Assembly (NCBI RefSeq): GCF_006874475.1
Contig: NZ_VIRM01000034.1
Coordinates: 1 to 64,000 of the forward strand
DNA from: Microbispora hainanensis
GTDB taxonomy: Bacteria; Actinomycetota; Actinomycetes; Streptosporangiales; Streptosporangiaceae
DNA length: 64,000 nt
Direction of reading: 5' to 3'
Positions 45,120 through 54,481 of this stretch are shown here, piece after piece (within the stretch, counting starts at the first letter, position 1; each line of letters opens with the position of its first letter). The notes under the pieces are model-generated. The model was not told where the DNA came from and searched no databases. It saw only the letters and a program-made list of their open reading frames with translations. The translations under genes were made by a program, and so were the position numbers.

Positions 45120-45721
45120 TAGGCGTCGAGGTCGGGCTCGTCCTCCATCGCCCTGGCGTATTCGACGATCCGGGGGAACTCGTCGGCGGGGAGCCGTTCC
45201 AGGGTCAGCCGCTTCTGCCGGCGCAGCTCGGCCGCCTCCATCGCACTGGCCGCGCCGGGGCAGCCGGGCTCGTTGTCGACCAGGGCCATCGCGCCGTGCA
45301 GCAGGTAGGTGGAGACGGCGTAGCCCTCGCTCAGCGTGAAACCGGCCTGGGAGAGCAGGTCGAGCGCGGTGTCGGTCGCGCGGTTGAAGTTCGACAGATC
45401 CTGCTTCTCGACCATCGCGAACAGCCCCGGCATGTAGCGGTGCTGTCGCATCACCCCGATCAGCGCCTCGACCATCACCCGCAGCCGCGCGTTCCACGGC
45501 GCGTCGGCGTCGAACTCGGGAGTGACCTGGGCGAGCAGATGGTCGGCGAGGCAGACGAACAACTGGTCCTTGTTCTTGACGTGCCAGTAGAGCGCCATCG
45601 GCGTCACCCCGAGCTCCTGGGCGAGCCGCCGCACCGTGACCGACTCCAGGCTCTCGGCGTCGGCCAGCTCAAGGGCCTTCTCGATCAGACTCAGGCGGCT
45701 CAGCCGCTCCGCGTGCGCCAT
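45026..45721 (-). CDS. TetR/AcrR family transcriptional regulator
   Basis: A 231-aa repressor of the tetracycline-repressor class with a TetR_C-like domain. The HTH is LESVTVRRLAQELG, then VTPMALYWHVKNKDQL. The C-terminal [19 protein letters not shown] is typical, and it is encoded within the 94-bp overlap with the convergent MFS gene. The ATG at 45721 follows GGGAGG by nine bases. It is divergent from a second MFS efflux gene; the shared gap carries GTACATGTAC palindromes, so it probably represses that gene. Confidence 0.92.
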   Translation of the reverse strand: MAHAERLSRLSLIEKALELADAESLESVTVRRLAQELGVTPMALYWHVKNKDQLFVCLADHLLAQVTPEFDADAPWNARLRVMVEALIGVMRQHRYMPGLFAMVEKQDLSNFNRATDTALDLLSQAGFTLSEGYAVSTYLLHGAMALVDNEPGCPGAASAMEAAELRRQKRLTLERLPADEFPRIVEYARAMEDEPDLDAYYAFGVDLLMSGVEAMAAKRTPSSATQNNTR

Positions 45722-45766
45722 GGCCCGCAGCCTCCCTACCTCATCGGCACTTGACAACTATACGCC

Positions 45767-45817
45767 GTACAAGGTCTCCTATGCACCGTACATGTACGCC
45801 GTACATGTACCTCGTAC
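45767..45817. promoter_or_regulatory. GTACATGTAC operator array
   Basis: Two perfect palindromes GTACATGTAC (45788-45797, 45801-45810) are flanked by single GTAC half-sites at 45767 and 45814. They sit between divergent TetR and MFS genes, the right-hand site just upstream of the MFS Shine-Dalgarno. The GTAC spacing of 6 and 7 bp alternates, suggesting tandem dimer sites. TTGACA (45751-45756) is a -35 candidate without a well-spaced -10. Confidence 0.7.
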
Positions 45818-45830
45818 AAGAGGAGGACAC

Positions 45831-47255
45831 ATGTCCGGACGATGGTGGGCGCTGGTCGCGGTGTCGCTCGCGACGTTCATGACCTACCTGGACAACAACG
45901 TGGTCAACGTGGCTCTGCCGACGATCCAGCGGGACCTGGCGCTGACGATCTCCGGCCTGGAGTGGATCGTGAGCGCGTACATCCTGGTGTTCGCGGGCCT
46001 GCTGCTCGCCGGCGGACGCCTGGCGGACGTCTTCGGCCCCCGGACGGCGTTCTTCGGCGGCCTGGCGGTCTTCACGCTCGCGTCGGTGGCGGCGGGCCTC
46101 GCCGGGAGCCAGGAGACGCTGATCGCGGCGCGCGCGGTGCAGGGGCTCGGTGCGGCACTGGTGACCCCGTCGACGCTGGCCCTGCTGCCCCGGATCTTCC
46201 CCGATCAGCGCGAGCGGGCGACGGCCGTCGGCATCTGGAGCGCGGTCGGCGCCCTGGCCCTCGCGATCGGCCCGCTCACGGGCGGGTTCCTCAGCGAGAA
46301 CGCCGACTGGGGCTGGATCTTCCTGATCAACCTGCCAATCGGCGTGATCGCGGCCGTGATCGGCCTGCGTTCGATCAGGGTCGAGCGGGCCGCGGCCGGG
46401 CGCTCGGCTCTCGACCTGCCGGGCCTGGCCACCTCCGCCGTGGCGCTGTTCGCCCTCACCTACGCGCTCATCGAGGGCGAGTCGCGTGGGTGGACCTCGG
46501 CGCCGATCCTCGGCGCGTTCGCGGCCTTCGCGGTGGCCGCCGTCGCGTTCCTCGTCGTCGAGTCCCGTACGGCGCAGCCGATGATCGACCTCACGTTGTT
46601 CCGCGAGCGGGTCTTCAGCGGCGGCCTGTTGTCGATGGGCCTGTGGTCGTTCGGCGTCTTCGGCATCTACTTCTTCACCGCGCTCTATCTCCAGAGCGCC
46701 CTCGGGTTCTCCCCGACGGAGGCGGGCGCGGGCTTCGGGCCCATGGCCCTGCTCATGGCGGTGATCGCGAGCGTCTCACCGCGGATCGCCGAGCGCTTCG
46801 GCAGCGCGGGCACCGTCGCCGCCGGCCTCGGCCTGATGGCGGTGGCGATCGGCGGGCTGTCGAGCGCGGGCGAGGGCTCCCACTATGGCGACCTGCTCCC
46901 CTGGTTCCTCCTGTACGGCGCGGGCGCCGGCCTGCTCGTCCCGCTGACCAACGTCGTGCTGAACGCGATGCCCCCCGCGAGGGCGGGCGTGGCCTCGGGG
47001 GTGCTCAACGTCTCCCGCGAGGTCTTCGGCCTGCTCGGCATCACGATCCTGGGCGCGATCCTGAGCGCCAGGCAGAGCGCGGTAGGCGACGCTCCGCTGC
47101 ACGCCTTCCTTGAGGCCTACCGGTTCACGCTGGTGATCGCGGCCGCGATCGTGCTGGTCGGCGTTCCCGTCAGCGTCTACTCCCTGCGCCGCACCCGGGC
47201 CGCCGCCGCCTCCGCCGAGCCCAGCGAACCCGCCGTGGCCGAGCCGGTCGGCTGA
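45831..47255 (+). CDS. DHA2-family MFS efflux transporter
   Basis: A 474-aa, 14-helix drug:H+ antiporter. MSGRWWALVAVSLATFMTYLDNN, then VVNVALPTIQ and RAVQGLGAALVTPSTLALL (motif C), are hallmarks of the EmrB/QacA group. The ATG at 45831 follows AGGAGG by four bases. A GTACATGTAC operator array lies immediately upstream, so control by the divergent TetR protein is likely. Confidence 0.94.
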   Translation: MSGRWWALVAVSLATFMTYLDNNVVNVALPTIQRDLALTISGLEWIVSAYILVFAGLLLAGGRLADVFGPRTAFFGGLAVFTLASVAAGLAGSQETLIAARAVQGLGAALVTPSTLALLPRIFPDQRERATAVGIWSAVGALALAIGPLTGGFLSENADWGWIFLINLPIGVIAAVIGLRSIRVERAAAGRSALDLPGLATSAVALFALTYALIEGESRGWTSAPILGAFAAFAVAAVAFLVVESRTAQPMIDLTLFRERVFSGGLLSMGLWSFGVFGIYFFTALYLQSALGFSPTEAGAGFGPMALLMAVIASVSPRIAERFGSAGTVAAGLGLMAVAIGGLSSAGEGSHYGDLLPWFLLYGAGAGLLVPLTNVVLNAMPPARAGVASGVLNVSREVFGLLGITILGAILSARQSAVGDAPLHAFLEAYRFTLVIAAAIVLVGVPVSVYSLRRTRAAAASAEPSEPAVAEPVG

Positions 47256-47256
47256 G

Positions 47257-47288
47257 TCCCGTACGGCTCCGCGCCGAGCCGTACGGGA
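47257..47288. terminator. Terminator after MFS gene
   Basis: Perfect 13-bp inverted repeat (TCCCGTACGGCTC at 47257-47269; 47276-47288) with a 6-base loop, one base beyond the MFS stop codon. Confidence 0.88.
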
Positions 47289-47391
47289 AGGTCGCACTAC
47301 TCCTTGATCAGGTCGTCGTGGGCGCCACCGGGCAGGCCCGGCATTTCCCGCGACATCGAAAGGGGGGGGCGGAATCCGGGACAATGAGCTG

Positions 47392-47832
47392 GTGCCGGCA
47401 CGCAGAATCGACCCAGGGAAGATCAGGGAAGCGCTCGACGCCCAGCTCGCCGATCTCGGCAGACCGCCGTTCGACGGTCCCGAGGGCATGGCGGGCAACG
47501 CGTGCGTGCTGGCCGTGCTCGACGCCTACGAGGCCGGGCTCACGCCGCTGAGGGCCGCCGCCCGCGCCGCCGTACGGCACCTGCTCGAAGAGCTGGCCGC
47601 GCGGGCGCCGGGACGGTCGGTGGAGGTGCGGGTGCCCCCGCACGCGGCCGTGCAGTGTGTGGAGGGGCCCCGGCACACGCGGGGCACCCCGCCCAACGTC
47701 ATCGAGACCGACCCTCGCACCTGGCTCGAACTGGCCACGGGGCGGCTGTCATGGGCCGACGCCACCGCCGCGGGGAAGATCGCGGCCAGCGGCGCCCGGG
47801 CCGACCTGTCCGCGCTGCTCCCTCTCTGGTGA
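47392..47832 (+). CDS. Sterol-carrier (SCP2-like) family protein
   Basis: A 146-aa protein of the actinobacterial sterol-carrier family, which binds hydrophobic ligands in an SCP2-type fold. The head [15 protein letters not shown] and the SCP core [22 protein letters not shown] are the recognisable parts. The GTG start at 47392 has only weak Shine-Dalgarno support. The same gene neighbours purF in Streptomyces as I recall it, but its physiological role is unknown. Convergent with the DUF4190 gene. Confidence 0.9.
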   Translation: MPARRIDPGKIREALDAQLADLGRPPFDGPEGMAGNACVLAVLDAYEAGLTPLRAAARAAVRHLLEELAARAPGRSVEVRVPPHAAVQCVEGPRHTRGTPPNVIETDPRTWLELATGRLSWADATAAGKIAASGARADLSALLPLW

Positions 47833-47839
47833 CCACGGG

Positions 47840-48424
47840 TCACTGGAGCCCGGAGAGCCTGTCCTGCACGCAGCGCTGCGCGTCCTCCTGGGTGGGATAG
47901 AGCCGGCGGTCGAAGCACTCGCCGACGCGCTTGGTCGTGAACCAGTTGTAGAGCGCCACGCTCATGATCAGGGCGAGCAGCAGGGTCATGGTGCTCAGCA
48001 CCACCCCTCCGATCGCCCTGCCCCGGTTGGAGTTCTTGGCGATCGCCACGATGCCGATGACGAGCCCGGCGATCGCCACGAGCGTGCCGATTCCGCAGAC
48101 CAGCAGCAGGACGATCGAGCAGATCCCCAGCACCAGCGCGGCCGTCCCGAGCCCGCCACCCGGTTGCGGCCCCCAGGGCCCGCCGGGACGTCCGCCCGGC
48201 CCCGGAGGCGGCGGCAGCGGCCCCCCGTACGGCGGCTGACCGTACGGGGGCTGACCGTACGGCGGCTGGCCATACGGTCCTTCGTAAGGAGGCCAGCCGT
48301 AGGGCGGTCCCCCGTACGGCGGGCCCCCGGGCCCTTCGGGCACCCCGGCCGACGGCTCCCGCTCCTCCGGAGCCCCCGGGCCGTACGGCTCCCGCGGACC
48401 CCCGGCGTCGTCGGGTGTCGCCAC
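47840..48424 (-). CDS. DUF4190-type membrane protein with Pro/Tyr-rich N-terminus
   Basis: A 194-aa protein. The N-terminal half is low-complexity and disordered, with tandem PPYGQ/PPYGG repeats. The C-terminal half has two membrane helices (about 100-122, 138-162) of the DUF4190 type, then a short tail with two Cys. GTG 48424 is preferred because GGGGAGG is correctly spaced; an ATG at 48430 would abut it. Role unknown; many such proteins are division or envelope associated. Confidence 0.85.
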   Translation of the reverse strand: MATPDDAGGPREPYGPGAPEEREPSAGVPEGPGGPPYGGPPYGWPPYEGPYGQPPYGQPPYGQPPYGGPLPPPPGPGGRPGGPWGPQPGGGLGTAALVLGICSIVLLLVCGIGTLVAIAGLVIGIVAIAKNSNRGRAIGGVVLSTMTLLLALIMSVALYNWFTTKRVGECFDRRLYPTQEDAQRCVQDRLSGLQ

Positions 48425-48572
48425 GATCATCCCTCCCCTGCCGGTTCCGGGCCCCAAATCCGATTCTCAGGGCCTGCCCGGAAGCCCAGGCTGCCCCGAA
48501 ATCCGCGTGTGAGCAGGGGTGACACGGCAAAGGGCGGGTGATGGTTCCGGCGCCTGAAGGGCATGCCCGGGT

Positions 48573-48607
48573 TTGAGCAGCGCCAACGCCCAAATAGACT
48601 CAAGTAC
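48573..48607 (+). promoter_or_regulatory. purF promoter (leaderless)
   Basis: TTGAGC (48573-48578), 16 bp, TAGACT (48595-48600), then seven bases to the GTG at 48608. The spacing matches a sigma-70-type promoter with the transcript starting at the start codon. No Shine-Dalgarno precedes the GTG. Confidence 0.65.
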
Positions 48608-50044
48608 GTGTTGAAGGGCGACGGCCGGCTGGGCCATGACCTCGACCCCCAGGACCGCGCTCCGAAGGACGCCTGTGGCGTCTTCGGCGTATGGGCGCCC
48701 GGGGAGGACGTCTCCAAACTCACCTACTACGGCCTCTACGCATTGCAGCACCGCGGGCAGGAGTCTGCGGGCATTGCGGTAAGCGAGGGCAACCGCATTC
48801 TCGTCTACAAGGACATGGGCCTGGTGGCCCAGGTCTTCGACGAGTCGATCCTCGGCACCCTGCGGGGGCACCTGGCGATCGGCCACTGCCGTTATTCCAC
48901 CACCGGATCGAGTGTCTGGGAGAACGCGCAGCCGACGCTGAACTCCAGCGACGGCAAGGGGCTGGCGCTCGCCCACAACGGCAATCTGATCAACACCGCT
49001 CACCTCGCGGAAGGGCTCGCGCCCGGCTCCATCCGGGCGACGACCGACACCGAGGTGCTCACCGCCCTCCTGGCCCAGGACTCCTCGCGCCCGGTCGAGG
49101 ACGTGGCGGCCGAGCTGCTTCCGGAGGTCAAGGGCGCCTACTCGCTCGTCTGGATGAACGAGACGACGCTGTTCGCCGCCCGTGACCCGCAGGGCATCCG
49201 CCCGCTCGTGCTGGGCCGGCTGGAGCGCGGCTGGGTGGTCGCGTCCGAGACCGCCGCGCTCGACATCGTCGGCGCGTCGTTCATCCGCGAGATCGAGCCC
49301 GGCGAGCTGCTGACCATCGACGAGCGCGGGGTCCGCTCGCGGCGCTTCGCACCGGCCGAGCCCAAGGGCTGCCTGTTCGAGTACGTCTACCTCGCCCGTC
49401 CCGACACCACGATCGCCGGGCGTGGCGTGCAGTCCACCCGGGTCGAGGTCGGCCGTGTGCTGGCCCGCGAACACCCGGTGGACGCCGACCTCGTGATCCC
49501 GACGCCCGAGTCCGGGACGCCCGCCGCCATCGGCTACGCCGAGCAGAGCGGCATCCCGTACGGCCAGGGCCTGGTGAAGAACTCCTACGTCGGCCGGACG
49601 TTCATCCAGCCGTCGCAGACCATACGCCAGCTCGGCATCCGCCTCAAGCTCAACCCGCTGCGCGAGGTCATCGAGGGCAAGCGCCTGGTGGTCGTGGACG
49701 ACTCCATCGTCCGCGGCAACACGCAGCGGGCCATCGTGAAGATGCTGCGCGAGGCCGGGGCCACCGAGGTCCACGTGCGGATCTCCTCGCCCCCGGTCGC
49801 CTGGCCGTGCTTCTACGGCATCGACTTCGCCACCCGTGCGGAGCTGATCGCCGGGTCGCTGTCGGTCGAGGAGATCCGATCCTCGCTCGGCGCCGACTCC
49901 CTCGGGTACATCTCCCTGGAGGGGCTCACCCGGGCGACGACGCTGCCGGCCGACCGCCTGTGCCGCGCGTGCTTCACCGGCGAGTACCCCATTCCTATCG
50001 AGGACGACAGGGTGGGCAAGTTCGTGCTGGAGGCTCAGCGATGA
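48608..50044 (+). CDS. purF: Amidophosphoribosyltransferase PurF
   Basis: The first committed enzyme of purine synthesis: PRPP plus glutamine gives phosphoribosylamine (478 aa). A 22-residue propeptide precedes the nucleophile Cys23 (DACGVFG), as in B. subtilis-type PurF. The Fe-S ligands (Cys in KGCLFEYVY, WPCFYGIDF and LCRACF) and the PRPP loop VVVDDSIVRGNT are intact. The GTG at 48608 is favoured over upstream in-frame starts because of the TAGACT-N7 leaderless promoter. purM starts within its stop codon (ATGA). Confidence 0.97.
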   Translation: MLKGDGRLGHDLDPQDRAPKDACGVFGVWAPGEDVSKLTYYGLYALQHRGQESAGIAVSEGNRILVYKDMGLVAQVFDESILGTLRGHLAIGHCRYSTTGSSVWENAQPTLNSSDGKGLALAHNGNLINTAHLAEGLAPGSIRATTDTEVLTALLAQDSSRPVEDVAAELLPEVKGAYSLVWMNETTLFAARDPQGIRPLVLGRLERGWVVASETAALDIVGASFIREIEPGELLTIDERGVRSRRFAPAEPKGCLFEYVYLARPDTTIAGRGVQSTRVEVGRVLAREHPVDADLVIPTPESGTPAAIGYAEQSGIPYGQGLVKNSYVGRTFIQPSQTIRQLGIRLKLNPLREVIEGKRLVVVDDSIVRGNTQRAIVKMLREAGATEVHVRISSPPVAWPCFYGIDFATRAELIAGSLSVEEIRSSLGADSLGYISLEGLTRATTLPADRLCRACFTGEYPIPIEDDRVGKFVLEAQR

Positions 50045-51069
50045 CCAGCTACGCCGACGCCGGCGTCGACATCGAGGCCGGTGACCGCGCGGTCGAGCTG
50101 ATGAAGTCGCGGGTGGCGCGCTCCCGGCGCCCGGAGGTCGTGGACGACGCCAGCGGCTTCGCCGGGCTCTTCGACGCCTCGGCGTTCCTGCGCTACCGCA
50201 GGCCGCTGCTGGCCACGTCCACCGACGGCGTGGGCACCAAGGTCATGCTGGCCCAGCAGCTCGGCAAGCACGACACGATCGGGATCGACCTCGTCGGCAT
50301 GGTCGTGGACGACCTCGTGGTCTGCGGGGCCGAGCCGCTGTTCATGACCGACTACATCGCGTGCGGCAAGGTCGTGCCCGAGCGGATCGCCGACATCGTG
50401 GGCGGCGTGGCCGAGGGGTGCCGGCTCGCGGGCTGCGCGCTGGTCGGCGGGGAGACCGCCGAGCACCCCGGCGCGATGGGCCCCGACGAGTACGACCTCG
50501 CGGGCGCCGGCACCGGAGTCGTCGAGGCCGACGAGATGCTCGGCCCCGACCGGGTCGTGCCGGGCGACGTGGTGCTCGGGCTGGCCTCCAGCGGCGTCCA
50601 CTCCAACGGCTATTCGCTGGTCAGGCACGTGATCAAGACCGCCGGGCTGCGCCTGGAGCAGGAGCTGCCCGAGCTGGGCCGTACGCTCGGCGAGGAGCTG
50701 CTGGAGCCCACGCGCATCTATTCGCTCGACTGCCTGGCGCTCATCCGGGAGACCGAGGTCCACGCCCTGGCGCACATCACCGGCGGCGGGCTGGCGGCCA
50801 ACCTGGCCAGGTCACTGCCCGGCACGGTGGACGCCCTGCTCGACCGGGGCTCCTGGACCCCGCCCGCGATCTTCGAGGTGCTGGGCGGACACGGCGGCGT
50901 GCCCCAGGAGGAGATGGACAAGACGTTCAACCTCGGCGTGGGCATGTGCGCGATCATCCCGGCGGCGGAGGCCGACAAGGCACTCGCGCTGCTGACCGGT
51001 CGGGGCCTGCCCGCCTGGGTGCTGGGTGAGATCGTCGAGGGCGAGGGACGGGCCCGTTTCCGTCAGTGA
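50041..51069 (+). CDS. purM: Phosphoribosylformylglycinamidine cyclo-ligase PurM
   Basis: AIR synthetase (342 aa), which closes the imidazole ring of FGAM with ATP. The N-terminal SYADAGVDIEAGDRAV and DGVGTK segments and GGETAEHPGAM are PurM signatures. The ATG overlaps the purF stop by four bases, so translation is coupled. No clear terminator follows; a 489-bp gene-free stretch comes next. Confidence 0.97.
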   Translation: MTSYADAGVDIEAGDRAVELMKSRVARSRRPEVVDDASGFAGLFDASAFLRYRRPLLATSTDGVGTKVMLAQQLGKHDTIGIDLVGMVVDDLVVCGAEPLFMTDYIACGKVVPERIADIVGGVAEGCRLAGCALVGGETAEHPGAMGPDEYDLAGAGTGVVEADEMLGPDRVVPGDVVLGLASSGVHSNGYSLVRHVIKTAGLRLEQELPELGRTLGEELLEPTRIYSLDCLALIRETEVHALAHITGGGLAANLARSLPGTVDALLDRGSWTPPAIFEVLGGHGGVPQEEMDKTFNLGVGMCAIIPAAEADKALALLTGRGLPAWVLGEIVEGEGRARFRQ

Positions 51070-51558
51070 GACCTGGGCCGGACGAACGTTGACCGGGCGG
51101 GCCGCGTCGCGGCGGTCCCCCGGAGCCTCCTTACGGCCGGCGGGCATCCGTCATCGGCGTGAGATCCGTCACTCGCGGGAAAATGCACCCACGGCCAACC
51201 TCACAGGGCCGACTCCACAGGATCCGGGCATCACGACAGGGCGACGGCCACAACGGCTCGCCATCACAAGGATCAACCGGTTTCCAGGAGCCCGCAGCCC
51301 GCGATCCGGCCGGATCGGCGATGAGGGAACACGCCCATGACGCACCGACCGGCGGTGACCGGGTCCGGCCACATATATGGCCGTCCACAATGGTCCCCAT
51401 TTGCGGCCGTCCACAATGGTGCGGCCGACCGGCACCCTCCCCGCGCCCGTCCCCGCACCCCCGAGGCGAGGGGCGGACGGGAGAGCGACTCGCGGACATT
51501 GAGAGAACCCGGCGGGAACGTCCCCCGCCGGGTCACTCACCTGGCGATCAGAACCGGG
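51070..51558. other. 489-bp gene-free stretch after purM
   Basis: I see no gene here. A 16-bp repeat GGCCGTCCACAATGGT occurs at 51379-51394 and 51405-51420 (26 bp apart), preceded by the dyad GGCCA-N6-TGGCC (51367-51382). No clear rho-independent hairpin is visible directly after purM. The stretch ends at the DUF3073 stop codon. Confidence 0.6.
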
Positions 51559-51789
51559 TCAACGCCGACCACGGCGGTCGTCGTCGCCGTCGTCGTCGTC
51601 GACGGCCGCGTAATCGGCGTAGCGATCAGCCAACTCGTCGTAAGGGTCATGCTCGTCACTGTGGCCGGAATCGTCGGCGTCCACGACTCCGAGCTCCGCG
51701 CGCAGGCGCTCAAGATCCGTCCCGCCGCTGTTGTACTTCAGCTGACGGGCGACCTTGACCTGCTTGGCCTTGGCTCGGCCGCGCCCCAT
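51559..51789 (-). CDS. DUF3073 domain protein
   Basis: A 76-aa protein typical of actinobacteria: MGRGRAKAKQVKVARQLKYN then an Asp/Ser-rich acidic tail ending DDRRGRR. Its function is unknown. The same short gene lies beside purM and the valine dehydrogenase gene in Streptomyces as I remember it, which supports the region's synteny. Confidence 0.92.
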   Translation of the reverse strand: MGRGRAKAKQVKVARQLKYNSGGTDLERLRAELGVVDADDSGHSDEHDPYDELADRYADYAAVDDDDGDDDRRGRR

Positions 51790-51940
51790 TGGCTCGACCC
51801 CCTCATGCGGGGCCGTGCCCGACCCCTCGTCACTAACGCACCGCGCACCGACGCCACCTGACTTCAGGCGTCAGTCTCTCGTTCGCCTATTACCGTACCT
51901 GGTTTGTGCGCCGCTCGGTACGTCGTACGAGCGGCGGCGG

Positions 51941-53059
51941 TCAGCGCCGGAGCCAAATACCCCTTAGCCGACCGATTTCTGACATTCTCCGCTCTGCCAG
52001 CCTATCCGCTGCGACGGCGGGAGGGACGCCTTCCTCCTCGGCCGAGCTGAAGATCTTCAAGGTCGTGTCGAAGATCTTCGCCGCCCGGGCGCGGGCGCGG
52101 TCCATGTCGAAGCCCTCGATCTCGTCGGCCACCTGGATGACCCCGCCGGAGTTCACGACGTAGTCCGGGGCGTACAGGATGCCCCGCTCGGCGAGCTGCT
52201 TCTCGACGCCGGGATGGGCGAGCTGGTTGTTGGCCCCACCACAGACGATCTTCGCCTTGAGCCGGGGGACGGTCTCGTCGTCCAGCGCGCCGCCGAGGGC
52301 GCAGGGCGCGTACACGTCGATGTCGGACGCCACGAGGGTGGCGGCGTCGGGCACGACCTCGACCTCGGGGTGGCGCTGCCGCACCTGTTCGACGGCCCGC
52401 TCGTTCACGTCGCAGATCACGACCTCGGCGCCGTCCTGGAGCAGGTGCTCGACCAGGCGGTGGCCGACCTTGCCGACCCCCTCGATCCCGACTCGCCTGC
52501 CGCGCAGGGAGGAGGCGCCGTACACGTGGTCGGCGGCGGCCCGCATCCCCTGGAACACGCCGAAGGCGGTGAGGATGGAGGAGTCTCCGGCGCCGCCGTG
52601 TTCCTGCGTGCGGCCGGTGACGTAGGAGCACTCGCGCGCCACCACGTCCATGTCCTCGCTGTAGGTGCCCACGTCGCAGGCGGTGTAGTAGCGCCCGCCG
52701 AGCGACTGGACGAACCTGCCGTAGGCCCGCAGGAGAGCCTCGCTCTTGTCGGCCGAGGGATCGCCGATGATGACGGCCTTGGCGCCGCCGAGGTCGAGAC
52801 CGGCCAGCGCGTTCTTGTACGCCATGGCCCGGGAGAGGTTGAGCACGTCGGCGAGCGCGGCCTGCTCGCTCGGGTAGGGATAGAACCGGGTGCCGCCGAG
52901 CCCCGGTCCGAGGGCGGTGCTGTAGATCGCGATGATGGCATACAGGCCGCTACGCTCGTCGGAGCAGAAGACGACCTGTTCGTGTCGCACCGGCTGGGCG
53001 GGGTTCGTGTCGCCCCCGGAGCTGGAATCCTTGTGGGACAGCCCGAAAACGTCGGTCAC
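51941..53059 (-). CDS. vdh: Valine (Glu/Leu/Phe/Val family) dehydrogenase
   Basis: An NAD-dependent amino-acid dehydrogenase (372 aa) that deaminates valine and related branched-chain amino acids to 2-oxoacids. The catalytic Lys region is [19 protein letters not shown], and the Rossmann motif [13 protein letters not shown] binds NAD. The GTG at 53059 follows GGAG by eight bases; reading upstream gives non-conserved basic residues. The position beside bldC and purM matches Streptomyces vdh. It links to the Bkd operon at 20.9-24.4 kb, which uses its product. Confidence 0.95.
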   Translation of the reverse strand: MTDVFGLSHKDSSSGGDTNPAQPVRHEQVVFCSDERSGLYAIIAIYSTALGPGLGGTRFYPYPSEQAALADVLNLSRAMAYKNALAGLDLGGAKAVIIGDPSADKSEALLRAYGRFVQSLGGRYYTACDVGTYSEDMDVVARECSYVTGRTQEHGGAGDSSILTAFGVFQGMRAAADHVYGASSLRGRRVGIEGVGKVGHRLVEHLLQDGAEVVICDVNERAVEQVRQRHPEVEVVPDAATLVASDIDVYAPCALGGALDDETVPRLKAKIVCGGANNQLAHPGVEKQLAERGILYAPDYVVNSGGVIQVADEIEGFDMDRARARAAKIFDTTLKIFSSAEEEGVPPAVAADRLAERRMSEIGRLRGIWLRR

Positions 53060-53193
53060 GGTGGTGACTCCTGATCGTGTACGCCGCCTCGTTGCGGCGA
53101 TCGGCCTCCAGCTTATCGGACGACCCCACAAAACGATCATGGAAACCCGGGACGGTGCTGCACAGGCGTCCCGCGACGTGGCACGATTCTGGT

Positions 53194-54060
53194 GTGCTCC
53201 CCTACGCCGCCTATCTCCGTGTGTACGAGCCGCTGACCGCTTTCGCCCCGCACGATCAGGCTCGGTGGGCCCGGTACGCGGACTCGCGCGACCGGCCGCG
53301 CCGGGCGGGCGCGCTCGAGGTCGAACACGGCGAGGCGGTCCGCCGCCTGTTGCCGGTCCCGCCGCTGCCGGCGCCCGAGCGGGAGAGCCCCAACGCCTAC
53401 CTGCGCCGGGTGGAGGAGACGCTGTACGTCTGCCCCTGGCAGAGCAGGCTGCGGTCGTGGCTGGCGTTCGCGTCGTTCCGCGGGAGCGTCCCGGTCAAGC
53501 TGGCCTCCCGGTTCGTGCCGCAGGCCATCGCGGAGCAGACCGCCGACGACTTCGACCGGTTCAAGCGGGGAGAGCAGTCCCTGCGCACCCACATCCGTAC
53601 GAGCACCTGGCATGTGCCGATCGCGTGGTTCGTGCCGTTCGACTCGGCCGAGCGCTGGCTCGTGCTGGGCTCGGAGCAGCCGGCCGAGGCGGGCGCGCAG
53701 ACCACCGCCGCGCCGCCCAGGAACATGCTGTACGTCACCTCGATGGCGCAGGCCCGGCGCCGGGTGGCCCGGGCTCTGGTGGTGATCCGCAGGCACGTCG
53801 GGCAGGTGGCGGCCCTCACCGAGGTCGAGGAGGTGGGCCGCTGGCTGGAGGAGTTCCACCCCCACTCGCTGGTGGAGCTCGACTACGGCGGCCTCGTCCA
53901 CCTGATGGACGACCGCACCCTCCAGGGCGACCAGTCCGTCGCCGAGGTGGCGACCGCCCTCGCGGGCTTGGACAACGGTCAGGAAGAACTTGCCTTCGCG
54001 ATGTATCAGCGCGTGATTCTCCGCTGGAGGTCGATTCGCGCTCTAGAGTCGGCAAACTGA
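53194..54060 (+). CDS. Conserved actinobacterial protein of unknown function
   Basis: A 288-aa soluble protein ([16 protein letters not shown] near the start; later [19 protein letters not shown]). I recognise no domain; the position between vdh and bldC corresponds to the uncharacterised gene in Streptomyces. The GTG start at 53194 lacks a Shine-Dalgarno and a convincing -10; in-frame reading from 53077 is possible but adds basic low-complexity residues. Confidence 0.85.
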   Translation: MLPYAAYLRVYEPLTAFAPHDQARWARYADSRDRPRRAGALEVEHGEAVRRLLPVPPLPAPERESPNAYLRRVEETLYVCPWQSRLRSWLAFASFRGSVPVKLASRFVPQAIAEQTADDFDRFKRGEQSLRTHIRTSTWHVPIAWFVPFDSAERWLVLGSEQPAEAGAQTTAAPPRNMLYVTSMAQARRRVARALVVIRRHVGQVAALTEVEEVGRWLEEFHPHSLVELDYGGLVHLMDDRTLQGDQSVAEVATALAGLDNGQEELAFAMYQRVILRWRSIRALESAN

Positions 54061-54481
54061 CGGTCATGAACATGCCCTGACCTGCCAATTCAGGTCATGG
54101 CAGCGTCGATCTCACATCTACGAACTGAGTAGTTTGCCGTTTTCACTGCGATACCACGAAACGTGTCGCTAGAATCACCGAGCGTGACATCAACCCGTGG
54201 TCGAGACGTTGTGCCCAGAGGGCTCGCCAATCGCACTACGTGGCTGTATGGTCACATCGGGTGATGCCGTAAATGGTCCTAGAAACCGCACGTTTTTGGA
54301 TCATTGACGGACATCCGTGACAGTGCCGCGACCGACAGGATTTCCCCGAACGCAGCGGCGTCGAGGCGGACAACGCCGCTCCGGCCGACGCGACGGGGGC
54401 AGGGCTTGACGGAAGGGGCACTTGCGCCAGACAAGTCGCAGGATCGCTGCCGGCGGTCCACACGGAGGAGAGGCCGCACAA
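54061..54481. other. 421-bp region ahead of bldC
   Basis: I see no gene. A weak hairpin TGACCTG (54078-54084)/CAGGTCA (54091-54097) lies close after the upstream stop. -10 candidates include TAGAAT (54170-54175). TTGACG (54406-54411) is a -35 candidate without a good partner. The region is more A+T-rich at 54100-54310 than neighbouring genes, as expected for a long regulated promoter region of a developmental gene. Confidence 0.6.

Noticed and set aside
51159-51758. Plus-strand 199-codon frame after purM
   Set aside because: Arg/Pro/His-rich, no ribosome site, overlaps the DUF3073 gene in antisense.
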